From Epiperipatus broadwayi (Eukaryota; Onychophora; Udeonychophora; Euonychophora; Peripatidae): a stretch of 64,000 nt of DNA. Shown here piece by piece: positions 38,328 through 51,049 of this stretch. Position numbers and translations under genes: made by a program. A model generated the notes under the pieces. The model was not told the DNA's origin. It was given only the letters and a program-made list of their open reading frames with translations, and searched no databases. The DNA lies in contig JAQFVV010012490.1 of the NCBI GenBank assembly GCA_028023455.1, forward strand, positions 4,464,576 to 4,528,575. The letters are read 5' to 3'. Each line of letters begins with the position of its first letter. Within the stretch, counting starts at the first letter, position 1.

Positions 38328-38815
38328 GGTGGTTTACGGTTGGGTGTACTGTGGTTATTAGGTGACGCTGCAGTACCATCAAGAACCACCAAGAAATCTG
38401 CAAGTGATAAATTTCTATCCAAAAATCATTGAAATCGAAAAATTAAAATGCCTAAGGCAAAGTAAGTCGAACAAATCCACAAATAAAAAAAAGAAATCAT
38501 GAAAACACTATAAAATTCAAATTACAAAAACAAATCGGTGAAAATATGTCTAAAGCAACACCTCCCAATTCCTATCCAAAAATCACTGAAATCGAAAAAT
38601 TAAATTTTTATAATTCGAATTTTATAGCGTTTTCTTATTTTTTTTTATTATTTGTATTTTAGAAGGATTTGTTCAATTTACTTTGCCTTAGGCATTTTAA
38701 TTTTTCAATTTCAGTGATTTTTGGATAGAAATTTATCACTTGCAGGCTTCTTGGTGGTTCTTGATGGTACTACAGTGTTGCCTAGCAGCCACAATATACC
38801 TAACCATAAGCTACC
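38328..38815. repeat. 488 bp self-complementary segment (MITE-like)
   Basis: The left arm from 38328 and the right arm up to 38815 are reverse complements over about 150 bp, sharing AAGTGATAAATTTCTATCC and AAAATGCCTAAGGCAAAGTA. This could be a complete short member of the family on its own. Confidence 0.85.
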
Positions 38816-39875
38816 TTGAAATGTTGCCTGAAAGTTTGTGCATGCATGTTTAATATTGTATTCACTTGCATAAAAAAATCCATATTAACACTCAAAAAAT
38901 AAAAATAATACCAACAACTTGTATTTTTAGCACTCAAAAATAATTAATGCATTATAAAACTAAGCAGCTATTTCAAAAGACTAGTTCAGTTACATTTTGA
39001 TTAAATTTGTTGGCCCAAGCAATTATATTTTTTATGTGAAAAGGCTATTATGCAAGCAATTGTGAGAGGTCTATTAGATCACATTTCATTGTGCAAGTAC
39101 AACTGTGATGTGTAGTATGTTACAGTGCGATTATATATATCTTTTTAAATCTTTAATTTCTGTGTATCAATTTAATTCATTGTTTTTCTAAGAATCTCAT
39201 ATAACATACATATATAATGAAATATTTACACAACTATTTATCTAACTTTTAAAATTACGTGTAGGTTAAATGTTAATTAAAAAAATAACAAAAATTTTTT
39301 AAAGTGAGAGTAAATACGATCACGCAGCACCATTTTCTTTTCACTTGGGAATTACCTTTGTTTTACTAAGATTACCATACAGCTAAGTTAAGAAATTTAA
39401 CAATAGAAAGCTAAATATGTACCCAATTTTAAAAGTTAGAAACTAATAAATAGTTGCGTAAATATTTCATTATATATGTTATCTGAGATTCTTAGGGAAA
39501 TAATGAATTAAATTGATACACAGAAATTAAAGATTTAAATATATATATAAATAATCACACTGTAACATATTACACATCACAGTTGGTACTTGCAAAATGA
39601 AATGTGACCTAATAGACCTCTCACAATCGCTTATGTAATAGCCTTTTCACATGAAGAATATAATTGCTTGGGCCGACAAATTTAATCAAAATTTAACTGA
39701 ACTAGTCTTTTGAAATACTTTCCTAGTTTTATTATGATGTATTAATTATTTTTGAGCGCTAAAAATACAAGTTGTTGGTAATATTTTTATTTTTTGACTG
39801 TGTTAATATAGATTTTTTTACAAAGATGGATACAATATTAAACATGCATGGACAAACTTTAAGGCAACATTTCAA
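38816..39875. repeat. Palindromic insert with about 450 bp arms
   Basis: Starts TTGAAATGTTGCCT and ends with its complement GGCAACATTTCAA. The arms (about 38816-39264 and 39418-39875) share many words, such as AACTAGTC and its complement, and CAATTATATT/AATATAATTG, with a spacer of about 150 bp. It sits directly against the 38815 end of the MITE-like segment. It may be a second, unrelated foldback element inserted there. Confidence 0.85.
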
Positions 39876-40312
39876 AACCTGTGCTGAAATTTAAGAAGAT
39901 ATAGCATCTTACACTTTTCTTACTCAAAATGATAATTTGGGCTCTCCCAAAGACAGCATGAGGCAGTGGAGTTGTTCCAAACTAAAATTGTTCTGCCCTT
40001 TTAAATTGCATTGGGATGTTATATTTTGCAGAACTACCTAATTGTTTGCTAAGGCACCATCGTTGTTGTATTTTTTAAACAACCAAATAACCACTATTGA
40101 AATACCTTCTCTAAATAATTTTGCTCAAAGTTTGAACTTTCTTTTTAATGGATTTTTATGCTGCAAACATCAAGTGCCTACTACAAGTGCTGGACAACTC
40201 AGCCTGGAAGAAAATTGGTAATATTTCTTCATTGCAGATCTCTATAAATCGATTTTAAAAACTTATATTTAAATGAAGCTAGCTATAATCGTGCAGGGTG
40301 TGTGTGTGTGTT

Positions 40313-40525
40313 TTATACATTAGATCAATTTTTGTTTTTGTATTCTATAGCTAGTTTCATTTTTTAAATAGCTATGAGCTCATTAATAAATACACCATCT
40401 GCCATTAATGTTGCTGTGTTTTATACATTAGATCAATTTCTGTTTTTGTATTTTATAGCTAGTTTCATTTTTTAAATAGCTATGAGCTCATTAATAAGTA
40501 CACCACCTGCCATTAATGATGCTTC
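40313..40525. repeat. Two-unit tandem repeat, about 110 bp
   Basis: TTTTATACATTAGATCAATT, AGCTATGAGCTCATTAATAA and TGCCATTAATG recur about 110 bp apart, nearly identical. Confidence 0.88.
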
Positions 40526-40689
40526 GTTAATTTTTTTGACATTTAGTATTATACTTTTTCTTTTTTTTCATAGGTTTTTGAAAATAGCATTCATGATTTT
40601 TTTTTGGTTTTTTGTAATTTGCATTTTACTTATTTTTGATGGAATTCTTCATGCGGGAGGGGTATGTATGCATTTGATGTATTTTTACC

Positions 40690-41245
40690 AATTGAATTTG
40701 TGCCATCCGCCATTAATGAAGCTTCATTAATTTTTTTCATATTTAGTCTTATAGTTTTTCTGTTTTTGTAATTTTATAGTGTTTTCTTCAATTTTTTTTT
40801 AAATTTGTATTTTAGAAGGATTTATTTGATTTACTTTGCCTTAGGTGTTTTAATTTTTCATTTTCAGTGATTTTTGGATAGAATTCATCATTGGTGGGTA
40901 TTGCGTTTGATTTATTTTCATCGATTTCTGTTTTTGTAATTCGAATTTTATAGTGTTTTCTTTAATATTTTTTTAATTTGTACTTTAGAAAGATTTGTTT
41001 GATTTATGTTGCCTTAGGCATTTTAATTTTTTGATTTCAGCAATTTTTGGATAGGAATTCTTCATTGGGGTGTGTGTGTGTTGCGTTTGATGTATTTTCA
41101 CTGATTTCTGTTTTTGTAATTCAAATTTTATAGCATTTTTGGGGGGTTTTTTTATTTGAGTTTTAGAAGGATTTGTTCAGTTTAGTTTGCCTTAGGCATT
41201 TTAATTTTTTGATTTCAGCGATTTTTGGATAGAAATTTATCACTT
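40690..41245. repeat. Subterminal tandem repeats, about 172-178 bp
   Basis: Three to four diverged units each end in TTTTTGGATAG (40869, 41041, 41219) and contain TTTGCCTTAGG(C/T)(A/G)TTTTAATTTTT-like text. The same unit appears inverted in the arms near 38410 and 38575. Confidence 0.82.
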
Positions 41246-41309
41246 GGTGGTTCTTGATAGTACTGCAGCATCGCCTAGCGGCCGCAGTACATCTAACTGT
41301 GAACTATCT

Positions 41310-41730
41310 GATTTTAAAACTATAATCAGTGAATTAATATATTATTATACATTTTTTTCATTATATTCTTTTTTTAAGATGAAGTCTATTTTTTTAATAA
41401 AATAAAAATAATTATAATTTATAAATGCATTCCAAAAAAAAGAAATATCTTCTTGCAAAATATATAATTTATTGATAATTTTAAAAACATTAGTTATCAA
41501 AATTTAATACTCTTTATATAATAGAGATGTGTATGGGAAATAGTAACTTGGGCCAACTGATGAGTGCTGTTCGAGCGTATCTTGGGGATCATTTATCTTC
41601 TATTGTATCTCTATATGAGTTTAAAAAGAATGGGGAAGTATGGAGGTTGTTCAATATATCTAAAATATATTTTAATATATTACATTAACAAATGTTTTAG
41701 TTTATATATATATATATTATATATATATAT
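41310..41730. other. AT-rich spacer, no gene
   Basis: Nothing recognisable. It ends in the long (TA)n tract 41703-41730 that hosts B2. The 60-codon open frame 41564-41746 runs through the TA tract and is not credible. Confidence 0.5.
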
Positions 41731-43957
41731 TGTGTTGGTCGAATGATGTATATTCATTTAACCCAGTTCGAATACTAGGCGAAAGTACCTCGAGGCCACT
41801 CATTCGCGAGACATAAAAATCAAAAATACTACGGCCTCTGCCCTATTCATCTATTTTCGAGTCTAACCATAAACCAACATATCCGAGACATACATAAATT
41901 ATTTATAACCCTGGCCCACAGCTTAGCATCAGGGAGAGACCATGGATTAGAATACTTACGGAACTAACTAAGTCAAATGTGCACATAATATAATGTGAGT
42001 TGAGTGTTGGTGTGTGCTTGGATCATCGGACAAGTAATATAAAAGATTAAGTTGGTAAAAGGTTGAAATAACATTAGAAGACTTAAGCTTTTTAGTTTAA
42101 ATGAGATATTTTAATAAACGTAATTTAAAATATTAGAGATGTTTTAACTATCTCTGCTATTCCCCGATTGATTACTGATAAATAATTTTACAATGGGATG
42201 GATGACAATTACATAATATTTTGTAGTCTAAGTATTATTTTCCCAATTTAAATAAAATTATCAATTCGTGTCCCCTCGGTAAAGCAAAATTAAAATAACT
42301 CTTTCACAAAGCATTCTCTAGTTGCTTTGTGCTTTATAAATGATTTTAAAATATTTAAAGACCTCTATAAATAACTAATATTTAACTATGGGACTAAATG
42401 CGAACAAAGTAAACATTATCAAGGAGAAGTTGGAAAACAAAAGGAAACTTAACTAGTATTTAAATTACAGATATTATTTTAAATTGGAAATATTTTTAAA
42501 TGAAAAATAATTTACACCGCAATGAAACAAGAAAGCATTTATATAACATACTAAAATGAGGAATAGCGAAGGGGAAAAATTTAAGTATAAAATAGATGAT
42601 CAAACAAAAGATAAATATAAATCTAATATTAATCTAATAAAAGAAAAACAGTTACATATGAATATAAATTAAAGAAACAATTAACGAAAGGTATTTATAA
42701 AAAAAGGGCAAGGTAAATAGTTCATGAGTAGATATATAAGGTTACCAGTCCTTGTTTCTTTGGTCCAGTTCCCTTGATGTCTGTGGCTTGATTACATGCG
42801 TAGTTATTTGTCCAGACAAAGGAATTTGAAATATGCAGCATTTTTACATGAAGGGCACACATGCGGCTCACAGTTCGGGTTTACTATTGGTTTGACACAT
42901 TACGGCATTTTGATGGATTTAAGACCCTGACAACAGGCAAAGCTGATGAGCCTAGCTGCCTTACACGGTCATGTTTACCAAATTAATAGAACTTTTAACA
43001 GGTCTCATGTTTGAAATCAGAGCAGAAATTTTTCCGCAACACTAGGACTCAGCTGTTTTCCACATTTCTTTTCAGAGCAACCTAGGAGGATCACTTAAAA
43101 CACAAAATGCCGAATCATCAAAGCACAGAATCTGGGTAAATCTTCAATCACAAAATCAGAATGATTTAGAGGAAAAATCAGAATAAATTCAGGAACAAAA
43201 TCTGACTGATTTTAAAAACAAAATCTGAACAGTTCAGGAACAAAATTGAATAAGTCAGGAACCAAAATCTGAATGAATTCTTGAAAGCCAAAAATCAGAA
43301 TCCTGTCTTTTGTTCTTTCCCCCTTTTATACCTTTCTGGAGATACTCTTCTATTGTTTTGCAAATGATTTTAGATCTTGATAAGCCCTCTATGCTCCTTT
43401 GTTTTGAAGTAACTTTTGCCAAAAATAAACTTTAATTTCTTATTATCGAATTCTGCTTATAACTTTGAATTTGATTTAATTAAAAAGAAAAAAAGGCCAT
43501 CTTTAATTGCCTTGAATGGAATACTAATTGAAACATGCCATTTCTTTAGAAATGCTGGCAGGCTTATCTTAAAATAAAATCATACGCCATATTTTAACAA
43601 AAATTAAAAGAAAAAATGTCTTATTATTTCTTTTAATAAAATAACATTTTAGTTCAACAGAATTTTGCATTTATTCATATATATATATATACGCTTCCGT
43701 ATATATATATGTTTGATTAATAAATTTTGGAAAAGAAATTTTAATAATTTAATCTTAAACAGAATTTATTTTAAAAGAAATATTTTTAAGTAAATAGCTA
43801 ATTTAATAAGCGTTAAATGTACAAAATGAAACACGTTAATTTTATATTTAATGCAAAACTCTGTTGATACTAGGATATAAACTTAACCCAGGTTTACAAT
43901 ATTGGTAAGTTTACAGAAGGCTGTGAAGCATGGATTGGACTTCTGGATCCATTGCTT
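41731..43957 (-). mobile_element. Repeat B2: shorter member of family B
   Basis: Begins TGTGTTGGTCGAATG after a TA tract and ends GGATCCATTGCTT before another. Its first 150 bp match B3 (51050 onward): CTAGGC(G/A)AAAGTACCT, GAG(G/T)CCA, CGC(G/A)AGA, TCTGCCCTATT. Its end (CTGTGAAGCATGGAT) matches the B3 end (CTGTGAAGCGCAATC). It is 2.2 kb long against 3.14 kb for B1 and B3. Interior text TTTGCCAAAAATAAACTTTA resembles that of the others. A series of direct repeats of AAATCTGAAT/AAATCAGAAT lies at about 43125-43290. No coding content is seen. Confidence 0.68.
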
Positions 43958-43971
43958 ATATATATATATAT
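43958..43971. repeat. (TA)n tract shared by B2 and F
   Basis: Pure TA tract directly between the end of B2 and TGTAACCAGTTGG of F. Confidence 0.93.
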
Positions 43972-46900
43972 TGTAACCAGTTGGCTTACATAGCATACAC
44001 TAATATAGTGTATGTGCTTATATATATATATAATTAAGTTTCAACCAGTAACCACCTAAACATTCACAGTAAAATATAGTAATCAATATTTCTCACTGCT
44101 GACAAGGCAACCTTCACACCTTTTAATATATATGTAAAATAAAGGAAAAGTAGAAATAAACACAGAATAAATTTTTGTAGATATTTTTTTATATTTCCTA
44201 AAATAAAATAATAATAAGTAAAGGGTTAAATAACTCTGGGCTTAAAATAAAATTTCATTATGAAATTAATATTTTAAAAAAGGTCTGAATAAATATAAAT
44301 ATTGCATTATTATTAATTATTACTCTGATTTTGAAATTTAAAAACACCCTATTGTATTTTTTGAAATTTTAATTAATTAAACAAAATTTTTATCTATTAG
44401 AAATCCACTAAGTGAAAACATGTATATAGATTCCAAGGGATTAGAGAGATAAAGATAAAATTCTGTTTTTAATCAAGGTGTTGTTATAACACCTCAGATG
44501 ATTCTATAAAAGGGCTGATAACAAATTATCTACAGTCTGCAGAGTGATTTTAAAGAGAACAATCTGATTAATAGTTTTTTGTAAGAAGGGTCAGCTGAAA
44601 ATTTCAGTTGGTTATATATTTTGTTGCAACTTGATGAAGTTTGCAGCAGTTGGTTTTAGCTGACCCTTCTTACAAAATAGCTACTATGAACTTATGTGGC
44701 TGAAAGCAGAACATTAGATTTAAAAGCTACTAATATTTCCTTCTCAAGAGTTTGAATTCACTTGGAAAAAATGATCCACTTCTTTATGCTGTAATTCATA
44801 GCCTTAAACAGAGAGGATAGTTGCTTGTCTAAAATTTATTAAATCAAAACAGCTGCTTGCCTGGAAAAATCCTAGACAGAAAGAGACCAACTACAGACCA
44901 AGATTTTACATGGATTATGTACCTTTACCTGATAGTGATAACAAACTTGGATTATATTTTTATGATGGATCAAAAGAACCAGCTTGCCCAAGAGAAATCA
45001 TCGGTGGATGAAGAATTAATTATATGTATGCTATTTCAGCTATATGCAGAGAGCACACATAAATGTATATATAGCTGGTGAGTTATTTAAAATAATTCTT
45101 ATAAAAATAGACATGTATAGAACAATATTATTGTTAAGTCGGTTAAAAATTTATATATTTTAAAAGAATATAAAGTAATTTTGCTGGAATTATAATTAAG
45201 AGTCAAGAATAATTCATTGACCATCTCGTTTTAAAGGCAAAATAGACATTTTTGAACAATAATTCTCTGGACATTATTTTGAAAAAAAAATATTTATTAA
45301 AAAAAGTAAAGAATCGATGATTCAATAATTTAATTTAAAAACGTTGATAATTAATCAACAAATACCTGTCAAAAATTGACTATACTTTTTTTTAAGGGGA
45401 AAAAAAAGAGAATTTATAAATTGAGACTAATTTTAAATTATATCTATATTTTGTTTATACACACACATATATGTATGAAATTTATGCATATTTTCCAAAG
45501 AATTTAATAATGAAAGTATAATATTATTGCTGTTAAGTTAAAATATGATATAAACGTCAGCGTGTGCACACACGCACACACATATGTAAAATTATATTTT
45601 GAAAGTGATGCGTGAATTTGTATTTTTTATGTTTATGGTGAGTGTATAGTTGAGCAGGGCTGTTTTGGATGCAGAGTATTCATGATGCTCCGAAGTATAT
45701 CCTCGGTACTGTCTAGACCTAGATATTGAGCTCCCAGAGTAGTCCAGCAGTGTGTAAGTAGGCCTCATGAATAGGCTTTGGTCTCATGAATAGACGTCAT
45801 TTATACCCCTAAGTCTCACAGAGATGAGCAGGGTTGGCACAATGCCTTTTGTTTTGTTTTTTCTGGCTCCTACTCTTTGAGGATGATCTATCTAGATACT
45901 TAGAAGGGCAGTGCTTAAAAATGAGGTATTTTCTCACGATGTCATGGAGCTTTGTGTACTGATAGTTCAGCTTGGCTCTCTGCTTATCATGGCATGGACA
46001 GCTGCAGTTCACGTATTCATTTTTACTATCTCACCTTGCCTACTTAATCAGCATTAACTAATCAAGTAAAAAGACATTTTAAAATTTATATATTTTTTTG
46101 GATTGTATAAAACGATATTATCTTTCATTTATTAAAAAGAGACATTTTTAAAGTAAAGCAAACAAGCAAATAACTTCATGTATTAAAAGAAAGAAAAAAG
46201 TGATATAAACTAATCGATAAAGAGTGGAACTTACTTTAAAATAAGAAAAGCAATTTATACATTTTCAACAACGAGTAATTGTGAAAATAACTTTTATTAT
46301 CATAACAAGTATGTAAATTTTATGAAATTATTAATTATAAAAGTATTGTTATTTATTATGTGACAAAATTAAATTTGTTAATAATCTGTGCAATTCTATA
46401 TACGTGTTGTAGTTAACCTAGCATAAGTATTTGTATTATTTAAAACATAATTTAAAAGCTTAATCGTGTATTATTTTTATGTAAAATTTAAATATGTTCA
46501 GAAATCACATGCATGTATGTATGCGTATATCTATCAATTGTATTGCAGATACCAATGCTTGTCAATTATAAGATATATGTACAATTTAATCATTTTTTTT
46601 GTTAGTGAATATTAATTGTAAATTATAAATCGCGCATTTGTGTGCACATATGTAAATCAGTGTAACAATTTAAATGTTGAATAGTAATTATTTAAATCTC
46701 AATGTCATCATTTGAAATTTTGTATTATAATCAAAATCAGAAAATTCACGCACATATGTGTGCGTATATATGTCAATTGTATTGTAAATAACAATGTGTG
46801 TCAGATAGACACATGTGTAAAATTGATCATTTTTCTAAATTAAATGTTAATTCAAACATGTTAATTTTGTATCAAGCCACATGCCTGTGTGCTGAATGGG

Positions 46901-47816
46901 TTTAAAGTAAACCTAATTTTTATTAATAATGTAACTCACTTTTCAAAATCAGAACCCTTATAAGACCTTAATCATTTATTTTTTTTTTGTTAATAATAAA
47001 CTTGTATTTAATTGTTAAAATTATTTTTATCATCTCTTGTTCACATACAATAATAGAGCCCATGTTCTCTGAGCTAGATTCGGACACGGATAAATGGGGA
47101 TGTGTTTAGTGCTTTGGGCATCCAGAGATGATCAATCATCATCCTGGTTGGCGCAAAAGAAAATACTCTTTAAAGCCCATGCACTATTGTTTTTTATTTT
47201 ACTTTAGTCTTTATTAAAAATTTAAGTTTATAGTTGGCCAGTACAAGTGGCCCGAGCATTAATGATGATCAGCATGTTTTAAATGTCCCAGCATTATTGT
47301 TTAGATTTTCTGATTATTGTGTATTTTAATGGATGAGCACTAAGCTGGTGCATCCAAGTTATGTTTAAATAATTGCCTAAGCTGGCAAAGGCTCAATAGT
47401 TAGCCTGGTCTAAAGAAGACCCATTTTCTGATCCAGTCACAAGGTTGACTGTTGATTTATATTTTTTATTGTGCAAATCCAGCCACAAGATGATTTGTTG
47501 ATTTTATTCTGATTTATTGTACTAATTTATTTATTCCCATTAATGTATTTTGATGGATGGTTATTTCTCGAGTATTTTACTTATACTGATATTTACTTAA
47601 TAATGCTGGTGGTTAATTATGCTTCAGTTGCTCTTATGAATTAGCTTCTGATCTCTCAATGTTCTCATAGAGATGCTTTTGTCACATACTCTTATAAAAT
47701 ATTATATTACTTATTATATTTTGTAAATATTTCATTTTAAATGGACTGGGAGTGATGGTGATTTTCCATCACCCCAGTTCAATTCTTCTTTATATCACCC
47801 ACCCCATCCCGTTACA
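43972..47816. mobile_element. Repeat F: 3.8 kb LTR-like repeat bounded by TGTAAC...GTTACA
   Basis: Starts TGTAACCAGTTGGCTTAC after one TA tract and ends CATCCCGTTACA before another (47817-47836). The start resembles that of B3 (TGTACCAGTTG), suggesting related termini. It contains a hairpin at 44577-44677 and two diverged copies, about 240 bp apart, of a segment with GCGTATAT, TCAATTGTATTG and ATTGATCATTTTT/TTTAATCATTTTT (about 46510 and 46755). There is no second copy of F in the window, so its integrity as one element rests on its ends and flanks only. Confidence 0.5.
44577..44677. repeat. Hairpin with 23-bp arms in repeat F
   Basis: TTTTGTAAGAAGGGTCAGCT (44577-44596) faces AGCTGACCCTTCTTACAAAA (44658-44677) as a perfect 20-bp complement. 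A few more paired bases extend inward, and the loop is about 55 nt. Confidence 0.93.
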
Positions 47817-47836
47817 ATATATATATATATATATAT
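47817..47836. repeat. (TA)n tract shared by F and C3
   Basis: Twenty bases of alternating AT/TA between GTTACA (end of F) and TGTACCC (start of C3). Confidence 0.95.
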
Positions 47837-48857
47837 TGTACCCTCACTTCCCGGAAATATATAATTATAATCACTTGATCTAGCTCAGATAAATAACTGT
47901 TTATCTAAAATGTATCTAAATTAATAATAACTATATTTTTAAGAATATCAATAATTAAATTAACTTAATTAATAAATAATAATATAGTTCTGGTTTATAA
48001 AATGAAATAAATGAATATCTAATCAAATCATGAGACTATGAAGTGAGTTTACAAGTGGTAGAGCGAATACATTAAGATAATCTCCCACTGGATATCATCT
48101 TAATGGCATAAGAATACTATCCTTATTCCTATTACTCAAATACTACATTTATAGTACTCTTACGTCTTTAATCAAAACTAATTAAGTAAATTACCTTTAA
48201 TAAATTAATTTAATATCTTTTTCAAAACTAATTTAACGCAAATTATCTCGGGTTCTCTTAAAATAATGATAAATTATATTCACTTTTAAAATCCAATTTA
48301 ACATTTATAACAGATAATATTATTCTATTTTCGAACACAGGTGTGCGTCACGTGATTTACAAAACTAAATAAGGCGCTAATAATTTAAATCGAACTAAAA
48401 ATAATTTAATTTATAAAATGTTACATAACCACTATTATAGCACAATTTTAAAATAATTATTTTAATATTATAAAACCAAAAAATTACACTTTTCTCCCAC
48501 ATTATTATTTTTTAATCAAATGATTTTAAAAATATAGCCATTAAATACAATTATTATTACTAATCTATTCGTTTAACTTTAAAGCATCACTTGTAAAATT
48601 TACCCTAAGTATTATTTATAAGACATTAAATCAGTATTTATTATGGCCAGTTCTCCCAACCATACAATCTTATAATGATTTTTTAGTTAACTGTTTTTTT
48701 TTATAAATACCAACCCAACATTATACATCAATTATTTTACTTGCCTTAACTAAATTATTCAAAGATTATTAACACACAACATACTTCATCTCCTACCCAA
48801 ATTCAAAATTTTTCAGTAAATTATTAGAATCCATTCTAACCTAAACAAAAGGGTACA
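47837..48857. mobile_element. Repeat C3: internally deleted 1.0 kb member of family C
   Basis: Starts TGTACCCTCACTTCC and ends AAAAGGGTACA, so both family ends are preserved and TA tracts flank it. The left part (to about 48340) matches the first 500 bp of C1 and C2 (GACTATGAAGTGAG, TTAATGGCATAAGAATACTA). The right part matches their last 400 bp (TTATTATGGCCAGTTCTCCC). About 4 kb of the middle is gone. This copy defines the 8-bp terminal inverted repeat TGTACCCT/AGGGTACA. Confidence 0.82.
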
Positions 48858-51049
48858 ATATATATATAACAAAACAGGCCTTAGATTATACATTATTTAT
48901 AGAGTAGATGAAGTGATATTTATTCAAGACAATAATTGCTAAAAGAAATATTTCTTGATATGGTGGCTGTGGATTCATCCACAAATTATTACATTAGATG
49001 AGACAATATTCCTGAAAAATGATGTCTATCCATATAGATATGAAGTAAGATGATCCCAGTCATAAGGTCATGGCAAACTCATAATCAAACAAATAATTAA
49101 GTTATTTATAATATCAAACAAAATTTATGAGTTCTAATAAATAATAAAAGTGCAACCACTAATTGATGTGATAAAGACTGCAATTAAAATCCCAACACTG
49201 ATTATGAACTACTAAATCTCTGTGATTTTTTAATAAGCACTATTAAACATATTCGATGGAATGAACATTTGGACATATGTTTTAGCAGTACCTTACAAAA
49301 TACTTAACGTTATATGATCATTATATTTCTCTTGATTAGGCACTACTAGCAAATAGAAAGTAAATGATGTTCCTAAATATTTCCCAGATAACAATCCACT
49401 CATAAGCTAATTAGATGTGTCTGAAATTTTGTAATGATGATATTGTAGTTTTAATTACATATTGCACTATTTCCATAATCTAATATTAATTGTTGAATGC
49501 CTTTAGAAAAAAATCAAACTTTATTTAAAAAGAAGGGTAAATGTTTTGCTTTCGTGCTCTTGTTAGATAGGTATCTAAAAATTATCTTGAAAAAAAATGT
49601 AAAAGTTAGAAAATAACACTATAATAGTTATTTAAAGTTTTTCTACCAAAACATGTTGAATTATATTATTTTATTAATGGTTATAATGATAGTTAAAATG
49701 TAATGCTAATTAAAAGATATTAAGGAATTTAACTTTCTTGAAGAAAGCAATCTCATTATTATTGTTCTAAAAAAGCAATGCCCAGAAAAATTGTCACATG
49801 CATTGAAATAAATATTTCCCCAAAAATAAATTTACTAAAAAGTAAGACTACATATATAACAAATAAGTGTTTAGTTGGATAATGAATTCGTATTCAAAAT
49901 AAAATGTCTAAATTTACTAACTATCATATTATAATAAAAGTGGAATAATATATACCAAGAATCCATTATTAATAATATAATAATAAAAATATATTCCCAT
50001 TTCGGTATAAAGGTGGTTATTGAAATAAATATTTTAATAGCAGCTGCATACATTAAAATTTTGATAATCAAATAAACATTTTAAAAAGATATTAATTGAT
50101 TAAAGAATGGTCCCCAAAGCTATCACATTACATTTTAATATTAAAAAAAGCTTACTTTTTCCTATATATTTTTTCTTATGAAATAATTTTGTAATTTAAT
50201 ATGTAACTATGATTATGTTTGAACTATTACAAAAATAATAATGGAATGTATATAAAAAAGTATTATTGATATTTTGCTTTTATATATTTTTTATAAAAGG
50301 GGAGATTGTAAGTGTAAGAATTAAATATTGAAATATATGAATAAGTATATAAGAATTAAATCTTAAGTAAATCAATATCATCTTAAATTAATAATTCATA
50401 TGAATATACAAATTGAAAGTTATTGATTTATGTTATTTATTTATGCTAAAGAGAAATAGAATAATTACTCACAAATTACTATTCATGTTATTTATTGTGT
50501 TATTCAAAATAGAAATAACACTGTTATTTAAGCTTATACTCCTCTTCTTGGCAATTGGAACCATGGGATTATTTTCATCACTTATAATTTGCATATAAAA
50601 AGGATTTAAGTTGGTCTCTCATATGAATGTGTACTTGTTCCATAAGAATATTTTCTGAGTCCTCATAGTCTTTAATTTTACATCCAAATTACATCTCAAG
50701 TATGTAATTAGCTTGTAATAATATGGTGGACTATTTTCATCATTTAATATTGATGTTTGAATGTTTTTTAGAAAAATGTAAACTTTATTTCAACTTTTCA
50801 ATTGTTAGTATCAGTTGAATGTAATTGAAAAGTTTAAATCGTGCCACTCCAGTGATTTTAGTGTATACACTTTTGCCATAAACAAATTTGAATATAGCAA
50901 TTATAAGATTTAAAATTTGATTTAATTACAGGTATGGTGGTCTTAGTGTAAATTTTTTATAGCTAAATTTTTGCTTTTAATTGATATAACTAAAAGCTTT
51001 TTCCATTCTTTTACCAAACTAAATCATGCCACTATATATATATATATGT
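48858..51049. other. AT-rich DNA, no recognisable gene; possible short LTR start near 50308
   Basis: No protein-like frame. At 50296-50315 the sequence AAAAGGGGAGATTGTAAGTG looks like a polypurine tract followed by a TGTAAG LTR start on the plus strand, with a TATA-like CATATAAAAAGG at about 50592. I find no second LTR, no PBS and no upstream pol, so this is only a pointer. The region ends in the TA tract (51033-51047) hosting B3. Confidence 0.35.

Larger units (their letters stand above)
38328..41309. mobile_element. Nested foldback element with complex inverted repeats
   Basis: The left end GGTGGTTTACGGTTGGGTGT... and the complement of the right end (AGATAGTTCACAGTTAGATG...) converge on TGTACTG, then on ACCATCAAGAACCACCAAG / ACTATCAAGAACCACCAAG. 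A third copy of the end, inverted, closes at 38815. The 7-bp word GATTTTA flanks the whole unit (38321-38327 and 41310-41316), a possible target duplication. Inside are a separate palindrome (38816-39875) and tandem repeats near the right end. No transposase is visible, so this is non-autonomous. Superfamily unknown. Confidence 0.75.

Noticed and set aside
44850-45000. Open stretch in F reading KETNYRPRFYMDYVPLPDSD
   Set aside because: Natural-looking composition, but it is only about 50 codons long and lacks splice or family evidence. Not strong enough to list.
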